64,000 nucleotides of DNA from Flavobacterium dankookense (GTDB taxonomy: Bacteria; Bacteroidota; Bacteroidia; Flavobacteriales; Flavobacteriaceae), in contig NZ_SNXR01000013.1 of assembly GCF_004362665.1 (NCBI RefSeq), positions 248,001 to 312,000 on the forward strand. Direction: 5' to 3'. A program made the position numbers and the translations under genes. The notes below the pieces were generated by a model. It made no database searches. It was not told the DNA's origin and was given only the letters and a program-made list of their open reading frames with translations. Below, piece after piece: positions 18,438 to 25,200 of this stretch; the stretch's first letter is position 1, and every line of letters begins with the position of its first letter.

Positions 18438-19043
18438 TTAGTTTCTGTATGTTACTTTTTTTTCAACGTTCCACTTTTTAGTAATTTCTGAGTAAGAATA
18501 TGTAATTCCTTCCTCTGATAAACTATTCACTCTAACATAAACGTGAAGAGTTTTCTTTTCACTGTCTATGTAATCCGGAAAGTATAACATTTGGTGAGAT
18601 AAATATTTGTCAAGAACAAATTGTTGGTTTTCATTTTGAATGTAAAAATTATAAATTGGTCCACCGTTTCCACCTTCTTCACGTTTTATTGCGATATCTT
18701 CTTTTCCATCAAAGTTTAAGTCTGTAACTATCAAATCTCCAAAGTCATTCTCATTTGATTTTAAAAATTCATTTGCAGAATATTTTTTATTGTTAAGACA
18801 TTCTTTGAAACTTTTAGATTTCAAAATAAATTCACTTTCTATTTTTATCCTTTGGATTTTTTTTAGTTTTATTTTATCATGAATTCCAATTATTATTTCA
18901 GCCTTTCCCAAATCTTTATCGTCTTTTGATACTAACATAATATCAAAGTCATAAGTTTTAGAAAGATCGAATTCAAGACAATTTTGAGCATTACCAAAAT
19001 TGAAAATTATAAATCCAAATAATAAGAATAGTTGTTTTTTCAT
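18438..19043 (-). CDS. Secreted protein with FG-GAP-like calcium loop
   Basis: A 201-aa exported protein with a signal peptide ending GNAQ. A single VTDLNFDGKEDIAIKREEGGNGGPIYNFYIQN segment resembles an FG-GAP/XAC2610-type repeat, in which the DxNxDGxxD loop binds calcium. No other domain recognised. It is one of the cassette-like minus-strand genes: module R2 lies directly upstream, ending about 20 bases before the ATG. Function unknown. Confidence 0.6.
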   Translation of the reverse strand: MKKQLFLLFGFIIFNFGNAQNCLEFDLSKTYDFDIMLVSKDDKDLGKAEIIIGIHDKIKLKKIQRIKIESEFILKSKSFKECLNNKKYSANEFLKSNENDFGDLIVTDLNFDGKEDIAIKREEGGNGGPIYNFYIQNENQQFVLDKYLSHQMLYFPDYIDSEKKTLHVYVRVNSLSEEGITYSYSEITKKWNVEKKVTYRN

Positions 19044-19062
19044 GTCGGGTTCTTAAATGCCA

Positions 19063-19203
19063 CACAACCCCAGACTGCAAAAACCTCACACCCGAGCACT
19101 AGCGAATTGACAAAGCAATCCTTCCACCAAATATACTAAAAACAGTTCAGACCTGACAGGTTTTTAAAACCTGTCAGGTCTAGTGGTGGTTTTATTTAAA
19201 ATC
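19063..19203 (-). repeat. Repeat module R2 with promoter box
   Basis: Contains a perfect 31-bp hairpin at 19150-19180 (arms GACCTGACAGGTTTT, one-base loop) and the -7 box TATATTTG on the minus strand (19128-19135), about 85 bases before the gene at 19043. It ends on the minus strand with GCAGTCTGGGGTTGTGTGG, the junction motif shared with R3 and R4. The distal CGGATT hairpin of the full module is missing here. Confidence 0.8.
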
Positions 19204-19253
19204 TAGTTTTTTGAAGGAGTTGAGCAACATTTATAGCTGTTATAGACAGTGTC

Positions 19254-19565
19254 TTAACTATTTTCATTTTCAATTTGGGAAATCCATATTTTCAGTCTCT
19301 TTATTTGCCTCTCTTTTTTACTGATTGAATTATAATAAACAGAAATATACATCAGGGAAAACAATACAAAACATATAATTATAGAAATTTCATAAGGAAA
19401 AACTTCGATCATTTTTTTTCCTCTTAAGGGAATTGTAGGAATTAAAAACGGAAATAAAATAACGGCTGCAATTCCAAATGGTCTCATTTTTTTCAATTTG
19501 TTAATTGAATTTTCATTCTCTATAATATCAATTTTATATTTTTCAACTGTCTCTTTTTCGGTCAT
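19254..19565 (-). CDS. Small two-helix membrane protein
   Basis: A 103-aa protein of unknown function. Two predicted transmembrane helices (about residues 28-48 and 58-80) lie between a charged N-terminal segment (TEKETVEKYKIDIIENENSINKLKK) and a basic C-terminal helix (KKERQIKRLKIWISQIENENS); both soluble ends look like short coiled coils and would face the cytoplasm. It is a cassette-like island gene preceded by module R3. No homologue recognised. Confidence 0.55.
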   Translation of the reverse strand: MTEKETVEKYKIDIIENENSINKLKKMRPFGIAAVILFPFLIPTIPLRGKKMIEVFPYEISIIICFVLFSLMYISVYYNSISKKERQIKRLKIWISQIENENS

Positions 19566-19603
19566 TATATTTTCTATTTATAGAGTTTTTCAAGGACATT
19601 GCA

Positions 19604-19800
19604 CATAACCCCAGACTACAAAAACATCACACTCGAGCGCTAGCGAATTAACGAAGTAATCCTTCCACCAAATATACTAAAAACAGTTTAGACCTGACAG
19701 GTTTTTAAAACCTGTCAGGTCTAGTGGTGGTTTTATGAAATAGATTATTAGTTCAAGTTTGTGGGCTCTGATTGCAAATCCGCGCGATAGGGTTGCGAAT
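19604..19800 (-). repeat. Repeat module R3, the fullest copy
   Basis: Read on the minus strand: AACCCTATCGCGCGGATTTG at the far end, a CGGATT/AATCCG hairpin, the conserved CATAAAACCACCACTAGACC stretch, a perfect 31-bp hairpin (19692-19722), the -7 box TATATTTG (19670-19677), a variable segment, and the junction GTCTGGGGTTATGTGCAATG. The far ends are inverted relative to each other (AACCC / GGGTT). The promoter box is about 105 bases before the gene at 19565. Confidence 0.85.
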
Positions 19801-19808
19801 TTCTATTT

Positions 19809-20264
19809 TCAATGAGCAAAACGCATTAATTGTTGTAATGAGTTTTGAATATTCCGTATTTCGAGTGGCAAGTTTTTATTACAATGTTCTGCAAATTCAA
19901 TCAATTCCAAAATTCTTTCATTCAATTTTGTATTAGATTTTATGCGCTGAAACATTTGACTTTTATTTTTTGAAAAAGAAACTTCTGAAAGCAAAATGAT
20001 AATGTAATTGAGTATCTGTGAATCCATTTTCTCAAGTGTAATTTTTAGCACATCAAATGAACTTTCGGAAACATCAAAAATTGAAATATTAAAATCCTTT
20101 TTTATATTTAAATCTAAATCGATTAATTTCTTCACTAAGGTTTTCTCTCGCTTTTGAAATATCCATTCAAGAAATTCTGAAAACTTCTCAATCAACAATC
20201 CTATTGCTAAATTACCTGCTTGCATTTTATTTTTATAATTTATTCCGAGCTCGTTTTCACGCAT
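19809..20264 (-). CDS. Hypothetical helical protein
   Basis: A 151-aa all-helical, soluble protein without recognised family. It is rich in Leu/Ile/Lys with amphipathic stretches (LAIGLLIEKFSEFLEWIFQKREKTLVKKLIDLDL). The ATG lies within a few bases of the junction of module R4 (GTCTAGGGTTATAGGCAATG), so the module supplies both promoter and start region. Its stop is 8 bases from the far end of R3. This tight packing between two repeat modules is what one expects of a cassette. Confidence 0.55.
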   Translation of the reverse strand: MRENELGINYKNKMQAGNLAIGLLIEKFSEFLEWIFQKREKTLVKKLIDLDLNIKKDFNISIFDVSESSFDVLKITLEKMDSQILNYIIILLSEVSFSKNKSQMFQRIKSNTKLNERILELIEFAEHCNKNLPLEIRNIQNSLQQLMRFAH

Positions 20265-20265
20265 T

Positions 20266-20431
20266 GCCTATAACCCTAGACTGCAAAAACCTCACAATCC
20301 TTAAACCAAATATACTAAAAACTGTTCAGACCTGACAGGTTTTTAAAAGCTGTCGGGTATAGAGGTAGTTTTTTTAAATAGATTATTAGTTCAAGTTTGT
20401 GAGCACGGATTGCAAATCCGCGCGATAGGGT
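20266..20431 (-). repeat. Repeat module R4 with promoter box
   Basis: Bounded by inverted ends AACCCTA / TAGGGTT. Contains a partly decayed GACCTGACAGGTTTT hairpin, a CGGATT/AATCCG hairpin, and the -7 box TATATTTG on the minus strand (20307-20314), 43 bases before the gene at 20264. The variable segment seen in R2 and R3 is deleted here. It abuts the 21-bp array that begins at 20433. Confidence 0.8.
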
Positions 20432-20940
20432 TTATTCTGCTTTCGACATTGTCTTTTTCGATTGTGCGGAAGCTTTGTTCGCTTTAGACATTACTTTGTT
20501 TAGTTGAGACATTGTTTTGTTCAGTTCAGCCAAAGCTTTGTTCGATTCGGACATTGTCTATTCTGTTTGCGCCAATGCTTTGTTCGATTGCGCCAACGTC
20601 TTGTTCGGTTGTGCCAATGCTTTGTTCGATTGCGCCAAGGTCTTGTTCGAATGCGCCAATGCTTTGTTCGATTGCGCCAAAGCTTTGTTCGATTGTGCCA
20701 ACGTCTTGTTCGATTGTGCCAACGTCTTGTTCGATTGCGCCAAGGTCTTGTTCGATTGCGCCAATGTCTTGTTCGATTGAGCCAAGGTCTTGTTCGAATG
20801 CGCCAAAGCTTTGTTCGATTGCGCCAATGCTTTGTTCGATTGCGCCAAGGTCTTGTTCGATTTTACCAAATGTTATTCTATTTCGATAATTCGATTACTT
20901 TTTTCGGTTGCGTTTGTTGATTTTCTGCACGATTTGTCAT
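20432..20940 (-). pseudogene. Decayed heptad-repeat ORF
   Basis: On the minus strand an ATG at 20940 opens MTNRAENQQTQPKKVIELSK and stops. One frame over, heptads of the type SNKTLAQ/SNKALAQ run from 20869 to an in-frame TAG at 20558-20560. The same frame then continues in heptads (TMSESNK, ALAELNK, TMSQLNK, VMSKANK) to a TAA at 20432-20434. One frameshift near 20880 and one nonsense change would therefore restore a single product of about 168 aa built almost wholly of 7-residue repeats. It may instead be a repeat array that never coded; the open frames in other phases are by-products of the 21-bp period. Confidence 0.5.
20433..20873. repeat. 21-bp tandem array 1 (21 units)
   Basis: Twenty-one units keep exact 21-bp register across 441 bp. 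On the plus strand each unit is TTGTTCGATTGCGCC followed by six variable bases, most often AATGCT or AAGGTC. Units 1-6 (20433-20558) are more diverged; units 7-21 are nearly uniform. The first unit of each block begins TATTCT, and TATTCT recurs just after the last unit, at 20874, as if marking block ends. Confidence 0.9.
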
Positions 20941-20963
20941 TTTGAGCAATTTCCTAAAAACTA

Positions 20964-21097
20964 TCAGCTAACGTTTTGCAGCTTGGCGAAGTAGCGGACT
21001 TTGAAGCACTTACTTTCAATTTAGCACTAAATATCATTTGATAACCGAATGTTCAATTTAGCACTAAACCCGCCATTTTGCCAAACTGCTGTTAGCT
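20964..21097. repeat. attC-like imperfect hairpin element E
   Basis: Bounded by perfect 8-bp inverted ends CAGCTAAC / GTTAGCTG. Inner arms GCAGCTTGGCGAAGTAGCGG (20977-20996) and CCGCCATTTTGCCAAACTGC (21070-21089) pair at 16 of 20 positions. The loop carries two direct copies of TTCAATTTAGCACTAAA (21014-21030, 21051-21067). It shares ends and layout with element F but differs in stem sequence. No protein is encoded. The overall plan resembles integron attC sites, though the standard RYYYAAC/GTTRRRY cores are not met. Confidence 0.65.
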
Positions 21098-21265
21098 GTT
21101 GTTTTTCTTTTTCGCAATAATTGAATAAACCGTTGCAATTTTGTCTTCCAAATGTATTTTAGCTCTATTATTGCAAGATTGTCGATTTATTTCAATATAG
21201 TTGTTTTCATTATTCATTCTTTAAATGTTTATAAACAGATGATTTAAAAGTCGAATGCTTTTAAT

Positions 21266-21727
21266 TTAAATTTCTAAAATCATATCGTATCTATGCATTC
21301 CGATTTCATAGTAATCATTTGTTATTTTTGTTACTTTAAATCCGTACTTTTCAAAGAAACCATATGAATATTGTGTAGTATCAATGATTATAGGAAACTT
21401 TGGCTTGAGCAGTTTTATTTGTTCAATTCTATAGTTTAAAAGCTTTTCACCATAACCCATTTTATGAAAATCTTTATGAATTAATCCCCAAGCCAATGAT
21501 ATAATTCCATTGTTGTCTTTATCTCCAAACCCACCACAACCAATTGTTTTGTTATTATAATTAATTACATAAAATTGAGTTTTGTTATTGACGCTTTCAA
21601 GTCTTGTTAAAAAGGCTTCGAAGTATTGTATCTCTTCATTTGTGAAATACGTAGGGACATTACTCTTAAAAGCTTTTATGCAACTAAGTCTGTCTGTATT
21701 TAAATATTTTTTTATTTGTACTTCCAT
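21266..21727 (-). CDS. GNAT family N-acetyltransferase
   Basis: A 153-aa cytoplasmic acetyl-CoA-dependent acyltransferase. The GNAT core is visible: FYVINYNNKTIGCGGFG (strands 2-3), then IISLAWGLIHKDFHKMGYGEKLLNYRI, in which HKMGYG fits the acetyl-CoA pyrophosphate-binding motif (Q/R-x-x-G-x-G/A), and a C-terminal FEKYGFKVTKI strand. The acceptor substrate cannot be inferred. It lies between hairpin elements E and F, a placement like that of acetyltransferase genes in integron cassettes. The 165 bases between its stop and element E hold no feature I recognise. Confidence 0.8.
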   Translation of the reverse strand: MEVQIKKYLNTDRLSCIKAFKSNVPTYFTNEEIQYFEAFLTRLESVNNKTQFYVINYNNKTIGCGGFGDKDNNGIISLAWGLIHKDFHKMGYGEKLLNYRIEQIKLLKPKFPIIIDTTQYSYGFFEKYGFKVTKITNDYYEIGMHRYDMILEI

Positions 21728-21757
21728 TTTTTTAACAGTTTACGTTTTTCAAAATAA

Positions 21758-21890
21758 CAGCTAACGTTCTGCAGCTTGTAGCAGTAGCGTTTAAATTTAC
21801 CAAAACTTTTGATTAAAAACTAACCAATACAATTACAAAAGCGATTTTCAGTAATGCCCGAAAGCCGCTATTGCTACAAACTGTGGTTGC
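21758..21890. repeat. attC-like imperfect hairpin element F
   Basis: Left end CAGCTAACGTTCTGCAGCTTG matches element E, but the inner stem is different: GCAGCTTGTAGCAGTAGCG (21771-21789) against CGCTATTGCTACAAACTG (21866-21883), pairing with two mismatches. The right end (GTGGTTGC) has diverged from GTTAGCTG. It lies directly upstream of the GNAT gene, about 30 bases from its ATG, and 10 bases from the stop codon of the next gene. Confidence 0.6.
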
Positions 21891-21899
21891 AAGAGGTTT

Positions 21900-22466
21900 T
21901 TATTGTTTAGTTAATACCATATTGGCAGGAGTTTTGAAAGGTGTTGTGTCAAATGGATAACAATCTGCACCACCATTAAAATCTACTCTATTCCAAGTCA
22001 ATTTTTCCACACCATTGTTGTTAGAATAAGTTAAATCAACATCTCCAATAATTCTTCTTCCACAAGGATTGTCAGTTGGTTCATCAAAATATATACTATT
22101 TCTATTCGAAAACGAACCATTGTTGCTGCTAACAAATTTATCGTTGGTTACATTATAGATTTCTACACCGTTTAATTTATATTGATAAAGACCAATAATT
22201 CTATCGTTATAGATGGTAATTTTTTTATTAGCAATTGGGGTTTCTCTGTAATACGTTTGTTTATAAAATTGTATTTTAAAATAATGTGTACCATCATCAA
22301 AAACCCAAGTACCAACATATTTGTTTAAAATGTTATTAAAATCTTTAAAATAAACATGTTTATTTTCATCAGGATTAAAGAATGTCTCAAGAGGTTTTTC
22401 AACAATAGTTTGTGAAAATCCAGATAAACCAAAATATAAGAATAGTATTTTTATTAGATTTTTCAT
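21900..22466 (-). CDS. Secreted DUF6705-like protein
   Basis: An exported 188-aa protein with a signal peptide ending GFSQ. The core LNKYVGTWVFDDGTHYFKIQFYK, with repeated beta strands and a late paired Cys (NPCGRR, GGADCYPF), fits a small lipocalin-like barrel as in DUF6705 (recalled, not checked). Function unknown. It lies 24 bp downstream of the larger lipoprotein gene on the same strand, so the two probably form one transcript. Confidence 0.6.
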   Translation of the reverse strand: MKNLIKILFLYFGLSGFSQTIVEKPLETFFNPDENKHVYFKDFNNILNKYVGTWVFDDGTHYFKIQFYKQTYYRETPIANKKITIYNDRIIGLYQYKLNGVEIYNVTNDKFVSSNNGSFSNRNSIYFDEPTDNPCGRRIIGDVDLTYSNNNGVEKLTWNRVDFNGGADCYPFDTTPFKTPANMVLTKQ

Positions 22467-22490
22467 TTTGTGATTTTTAAAGTTAAACGA

Positions 22491-23933
22491 TTATTTTTTT
22501 TTCCAAGTATAATCTCCATTTGGACTTGATGGGTGAGGAGCAAAATAAAAATCAATACCCCATGCAAATCCATTAATAAATACAATTAAATTATTTAGTA
22601 ATAATTGATTAGCTTCTGCATCGCTACAAGTACCACCGCATTCATCTATTGATTTTTTTATGACTTGACTTTCATATGCTTTTTTAAATTCTTTAAAACT
22701 ACCTTGATTTATTTGATATTCATTATATAAATCTTGTAAATCGGCAACACTGCTAACTCTCAAAGCATGAACACCACTTACTGAAACTAATATTGAGCTA
22801 ATATTAGTGTTTTGTGGCGAACTAGGATTTAAATTTTGTTTTTCAAGATAAAATCTTACCATCCCTATGATATCTTCGGCACTAAATATTGGGTCTAAAC
22901 CTGTATGGTGTTTATGCATTCTTATTAGAGGATTATTCGTGCTAACCGGGGGAAATTGTATGCCATCAAAACCAGATGGCATTGGAAATGGTGTATATGT
23001 ATCATCTGAATTTAAACTAAACTCAATTCCTTCTTCAGAGCCATTATTCAAATTAGATTTCATTTGGTCAATGGTATTTCTTAAAATGTTAGTACCATTT
23101 TCGTTTTGAGTTGTAATTTTATTTAGTTCGGGTAAACTTAAATCAATTAAGTCTCCATCGGTTGTGATTGGAGTTGTTATGATTGGTGTATTTGTATTCG
23201 TACCACCTGTGTTATTACTTCCACCTCCTCCTCCGCCACCTATGTAACCTCCAGTATTACCACTTCCAGTACCTCCTGATGATGAGCCACCTCCGCCGCC
23301 TCCTACCCAAAAACAATCTTCAGCACTAAGAACCCAAGCCTCCTCATATCCAAAATTTCCGGTAAGATCTCCTTGATCAATAGGTACCATCATTAACTCC
23401 CATGTTTGGACACAAACCAATGAAGGTAAACTTTCTGTTTGATTGTTGTAAGTTGTATATTGAACATTTCGATTTGGAATTTCCTCTTTACCAAGATTTT
23501 TGATTTCATCATAAGTGATATCATAAGTAACAATTAGAGTTTCAAAATCGCCATTAGAGTTACTTTTGAAAACAATATTTTCTAGTTTATCCTCTGTGCC
23601 AGTTCTTCTTATTCTAAATGTATATGATTGACTTCCGTCTTTTTCAATAAAAACACCATTTTCATCATCAATATACAAACCATATTGTTCATTATAAATA
23701 AGTTTTGCTTGTGTATTTTGCTTGTTTTTAGACAATGCAAATTCTTTAAAATCAGAAATAGGTTTTCTTACATTTTTGTGTTCAGGCTTTTGCATAATAT
23801 CTTTGACAGATACTTTTTTGATTTTCATTTCAGATTTGTACTCAACAAAATCTTCTTGAACCTCGCAACTAAATAACATAAAAACTATGTTAAATAGTAA
23901 TAAATTTTTTAAAATTCTAATTTTTTTCTTCAT
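22491..23933 (-). CDS. Lipoprotein with Gly-rich linker and JAMM-like C-terminal motif
   Basis: A 480-aa lipoprotein (MLFSCEVQ). The N-terminal half is beta-rich and unrecognised. A glycine/serine/threonine-rich linker follows (about residues 210-250, with GGGGGGSSSGG and GGGGGGGSNN). The C-terminal part has IRMHKHHTGLDPIFSAEDI and SSILVSVSGVHALRV; the H-x-H-H-T-G...S-A-x-D order recalls a JAMM metalloprotease motif (H-x-H-x7-S-x2-D), which I have seen at the end of other Flavobacteriia lipoproteins. Catalytic activity is unproven. Candidate promoter TATATTTG on the minus strand at 24085-24092. Confidence 0.6.
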   Translation of the reverse strand: MKKKIRILKNLLLFNIVFMLFSCEVQEDFVEYKSEMKIKKVSVKDIMQKPEHKNVRKPISDFKEFALSKNKQNTQAKLIYNEQYGLYIDDENGVFIEKDGSQSYTFRIRRTGTEDKLENIVFKSNSNGDFETLIVTYDITYDEIKNLGKEEIPNRNVQYTTYNNQTESLPSLVCVQTWELMMVPIDQGDLTGNFGYEEAWVLSAEDCFWVGGGGGGSSSGGTGSGNTGGYIGGGGGGGSNNTGGTNTNTPIITTPITTDGDLIDLSLPELNKITTQNENGTNILRNTIDQMKSNLNNGSEEGIEFSLNSDDTYTPFPMPSGFDGIQFPPVSTNNPLIRMHKHHTGLDPIFSAEDIIGMVRFYLEKQNLNPSSPQNTNISSILVSVSGVHALRVSSVADLQDLYNEYQINQGSFKEFKKAYESQVIKKSIDECGGTCSDAEANQLLLNNLIVFINGFAWGIDFYFAPHPSSPNGDYTWKKK

Positions 23934-24023
23934 TTTAAACGTTGTTTTTGGTTAATGAATTTTTAGTTTTATACTACTTTTAAGCGGTATCTGGGCTAAA
24001 ATCTCTTTCAACTTGTTCATATC

Positions 24024-24037
24024 CGAAACTAGTTTCG
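24024..24037. promoter_or_regulatory. Perfect 14-bp palindrome upstream of the lipoprotein gene
   Basis: CGAAACTAGTTTCG is self-complementary, 90 bases upstream of the gene at 23933 and just downstream of the candidate -7 box at 24085-24092. It could be an operator for a dimeric regulator; no second copy was noticed in the window. Confidence 0.35.
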
Positions 24038-24197
24038 CTTTTATTCAATAAAAATGATTGCCAAGCAAATCTTTTTCAATTTCTCAAATATACAAATATC
24101 CTAATTTCCTCAACTCCGTATTTATACGTATTTTTTACAAACTTAAGATATATAAATTCCTACTCTTATTTTTACTAAAGCAAGCTTGTTTTACATT

Positions 24198-24505
24198 AAA
24201 ACACATCTGCAACAACAAAAAATCGCTTTGCAAACATCAAAAACATATCTGCACAGCTTCAAAACCTCTTTGCATGCAACGAAAACATATCTGCACAGCT
24301 CCAAAACATATCTGCACAGCATCAAAACATATCTGCACAGCATCAAAACATATCTGCACAGCGTCAAAACATATCTGCACAGCATCAAAACATATCTGCA
24401 CGGCGTCAAAACATATCTGCACAGCTCCAAAACATATCTGCACGGCATCAAAACATATCTGCACAGCATCAAAACATATCTGCACGGCTCCAAAACCTAT
24501 TTGTT
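24198..24505. repeat. 21-bp tandem array 2 (14 units plus a partial)
   Basis: Fourteen units in exact 21-bp register to 24491, then a partial unit. Each starts AAAACATATCTGCA, nearly invariant, and ends in seven variable bases (CAGCATC, CGGCGTC, CAGCTCC). Units 1, 2 and 4 are diverged (CACATCTGCAACAAC, TCGCTTTGCAAACAT, CCTCTTTGCATGCAA). Because 21 is divisible by 3 and stops are rare, several frames are open through it; none has credible coding features. Confidence 0.92.
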
Positions 24506-24596
24506 TTTTTGCATTTATGTCGAATGTTCGACACGCTATGTCGACTAGTTGCGGTAGATTGTTAAATTTTGGTATATCATACTTCTCTCTTCATAC

Positions 24597-24852
24597 CTTA
24601 AATGCTCTTCAATGCCTTATATGGTAAAAAAAACACAGTAAAACCTCGTACCTCGTACTTCAAACCTCGTACTTCAAAAAATTAACCATCCCTTTTGTCA
24701 TGTTGACGAAGGAAACATCACACACCACTTTCCCAAAACCTAAAAACACCAAACTTAAATGCCCTTCAATACCTTATATGGTTCAAATTATTTATAAAAC
24801 ATAGTAAAACCTCGTACCTCGTACTTCAAACCTCGTACTTCAAAAAATTAAC
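24597..24852. repeat. Direct repeat pair between arrays 2 and 3
   Basis: Copy 1 (24597-24687) and copy 2 (24754-24852) share CTTAAATG, CTTCAAT, CCTTATATGGT and a run containing AAACCTCGTACCTCGTACTT, CAAACCTCGTACTTC and AAAAAATTAACC. Inside each, CCTCGTACTTCAAA is itself repeated. The spacer holds nothing recognisable. Bases 23934-25200 contain no gene I can support: only array 2, this repeat pair and array 3. Confidence 0.85.
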
Positions 24853-24865
24853 CCAATCTTCCACC

Positions 24866-25096
24866 AAAAAAACGCAAACGTTCATAAAAGAAATGCAAAC
24901 GTTCACGAAAGAAACGCAAACGTTCATCAAAGAAATGCAAACGTTCATCAAAGAAATGCAAACGTTCAGCAAAGAAATGCAAACGTTCATCAAAGAAATG
25001 CAAACGTTCACAAAAGAAATGCAAACGTTCAGCAAAGAAATGCAAACGTTCAGCAAAGAAATGCGTTCTTCCAAGAAAGAAATCGCTTCTGTTTTT
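24866..25096. repeat. 21-bp tandem array 3 (11 units)
   Basis: Eleven units in exact 21-bp register. The clean ones read AAAGAAATGCAAACGTTCA plus two variable bases (TC, GC or CA); the last two have decayed. A different sequence from arrays 1 and 2 but the same period. Open frames through it (heptads of the type KEMQTFI) have no credible start region or flanking domain. Confidence 0.92.
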
Positions 25097-25200
25097 CAAT
25101 AAATTCGAAATGTTTAGAATAAAAAACGTGCTAAAACCCCAGTAAAACCAAGACTTCAACCCAAAAAGAAGAAAAATTCAAGTAAAACAACCCTCAAAAA

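Noticed and set aside
16692-20431. Insertion sequences
   Set aside because: The repeat modules code for no transposase and no target-site duplications were seen.
20504-20920. Plus-strand ORFs through array 1
   Set aside because: They are complementary images of the repeat; only the minus-strand frame continues its heptads beyond the stop and has a plausible ATG-led start.
15293-23933. Classical integron
   Set aside because: No IntI-type integrase, no attI, and the hairpin ends do not fit RYYYAAC/GTTRRRY. Kept only as a cassette-like region.
24058-24627. Coding ORFs through array 2 (heptads KHICTAS and similar on both strands)
   Set aside because: Three or more frames are open at once as a result of the 21-bp period; no frame has a clear start region, conserved domain or codon preference.
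24826-25159. Coding ORFs through array 3 (heptads KEMQTFI, ERLHFFD and similar)
   Set aside because: Same reason: simultaneous open frames on both strands from a tandem repeat. None extends into non-repeat sequence of recognisable type.
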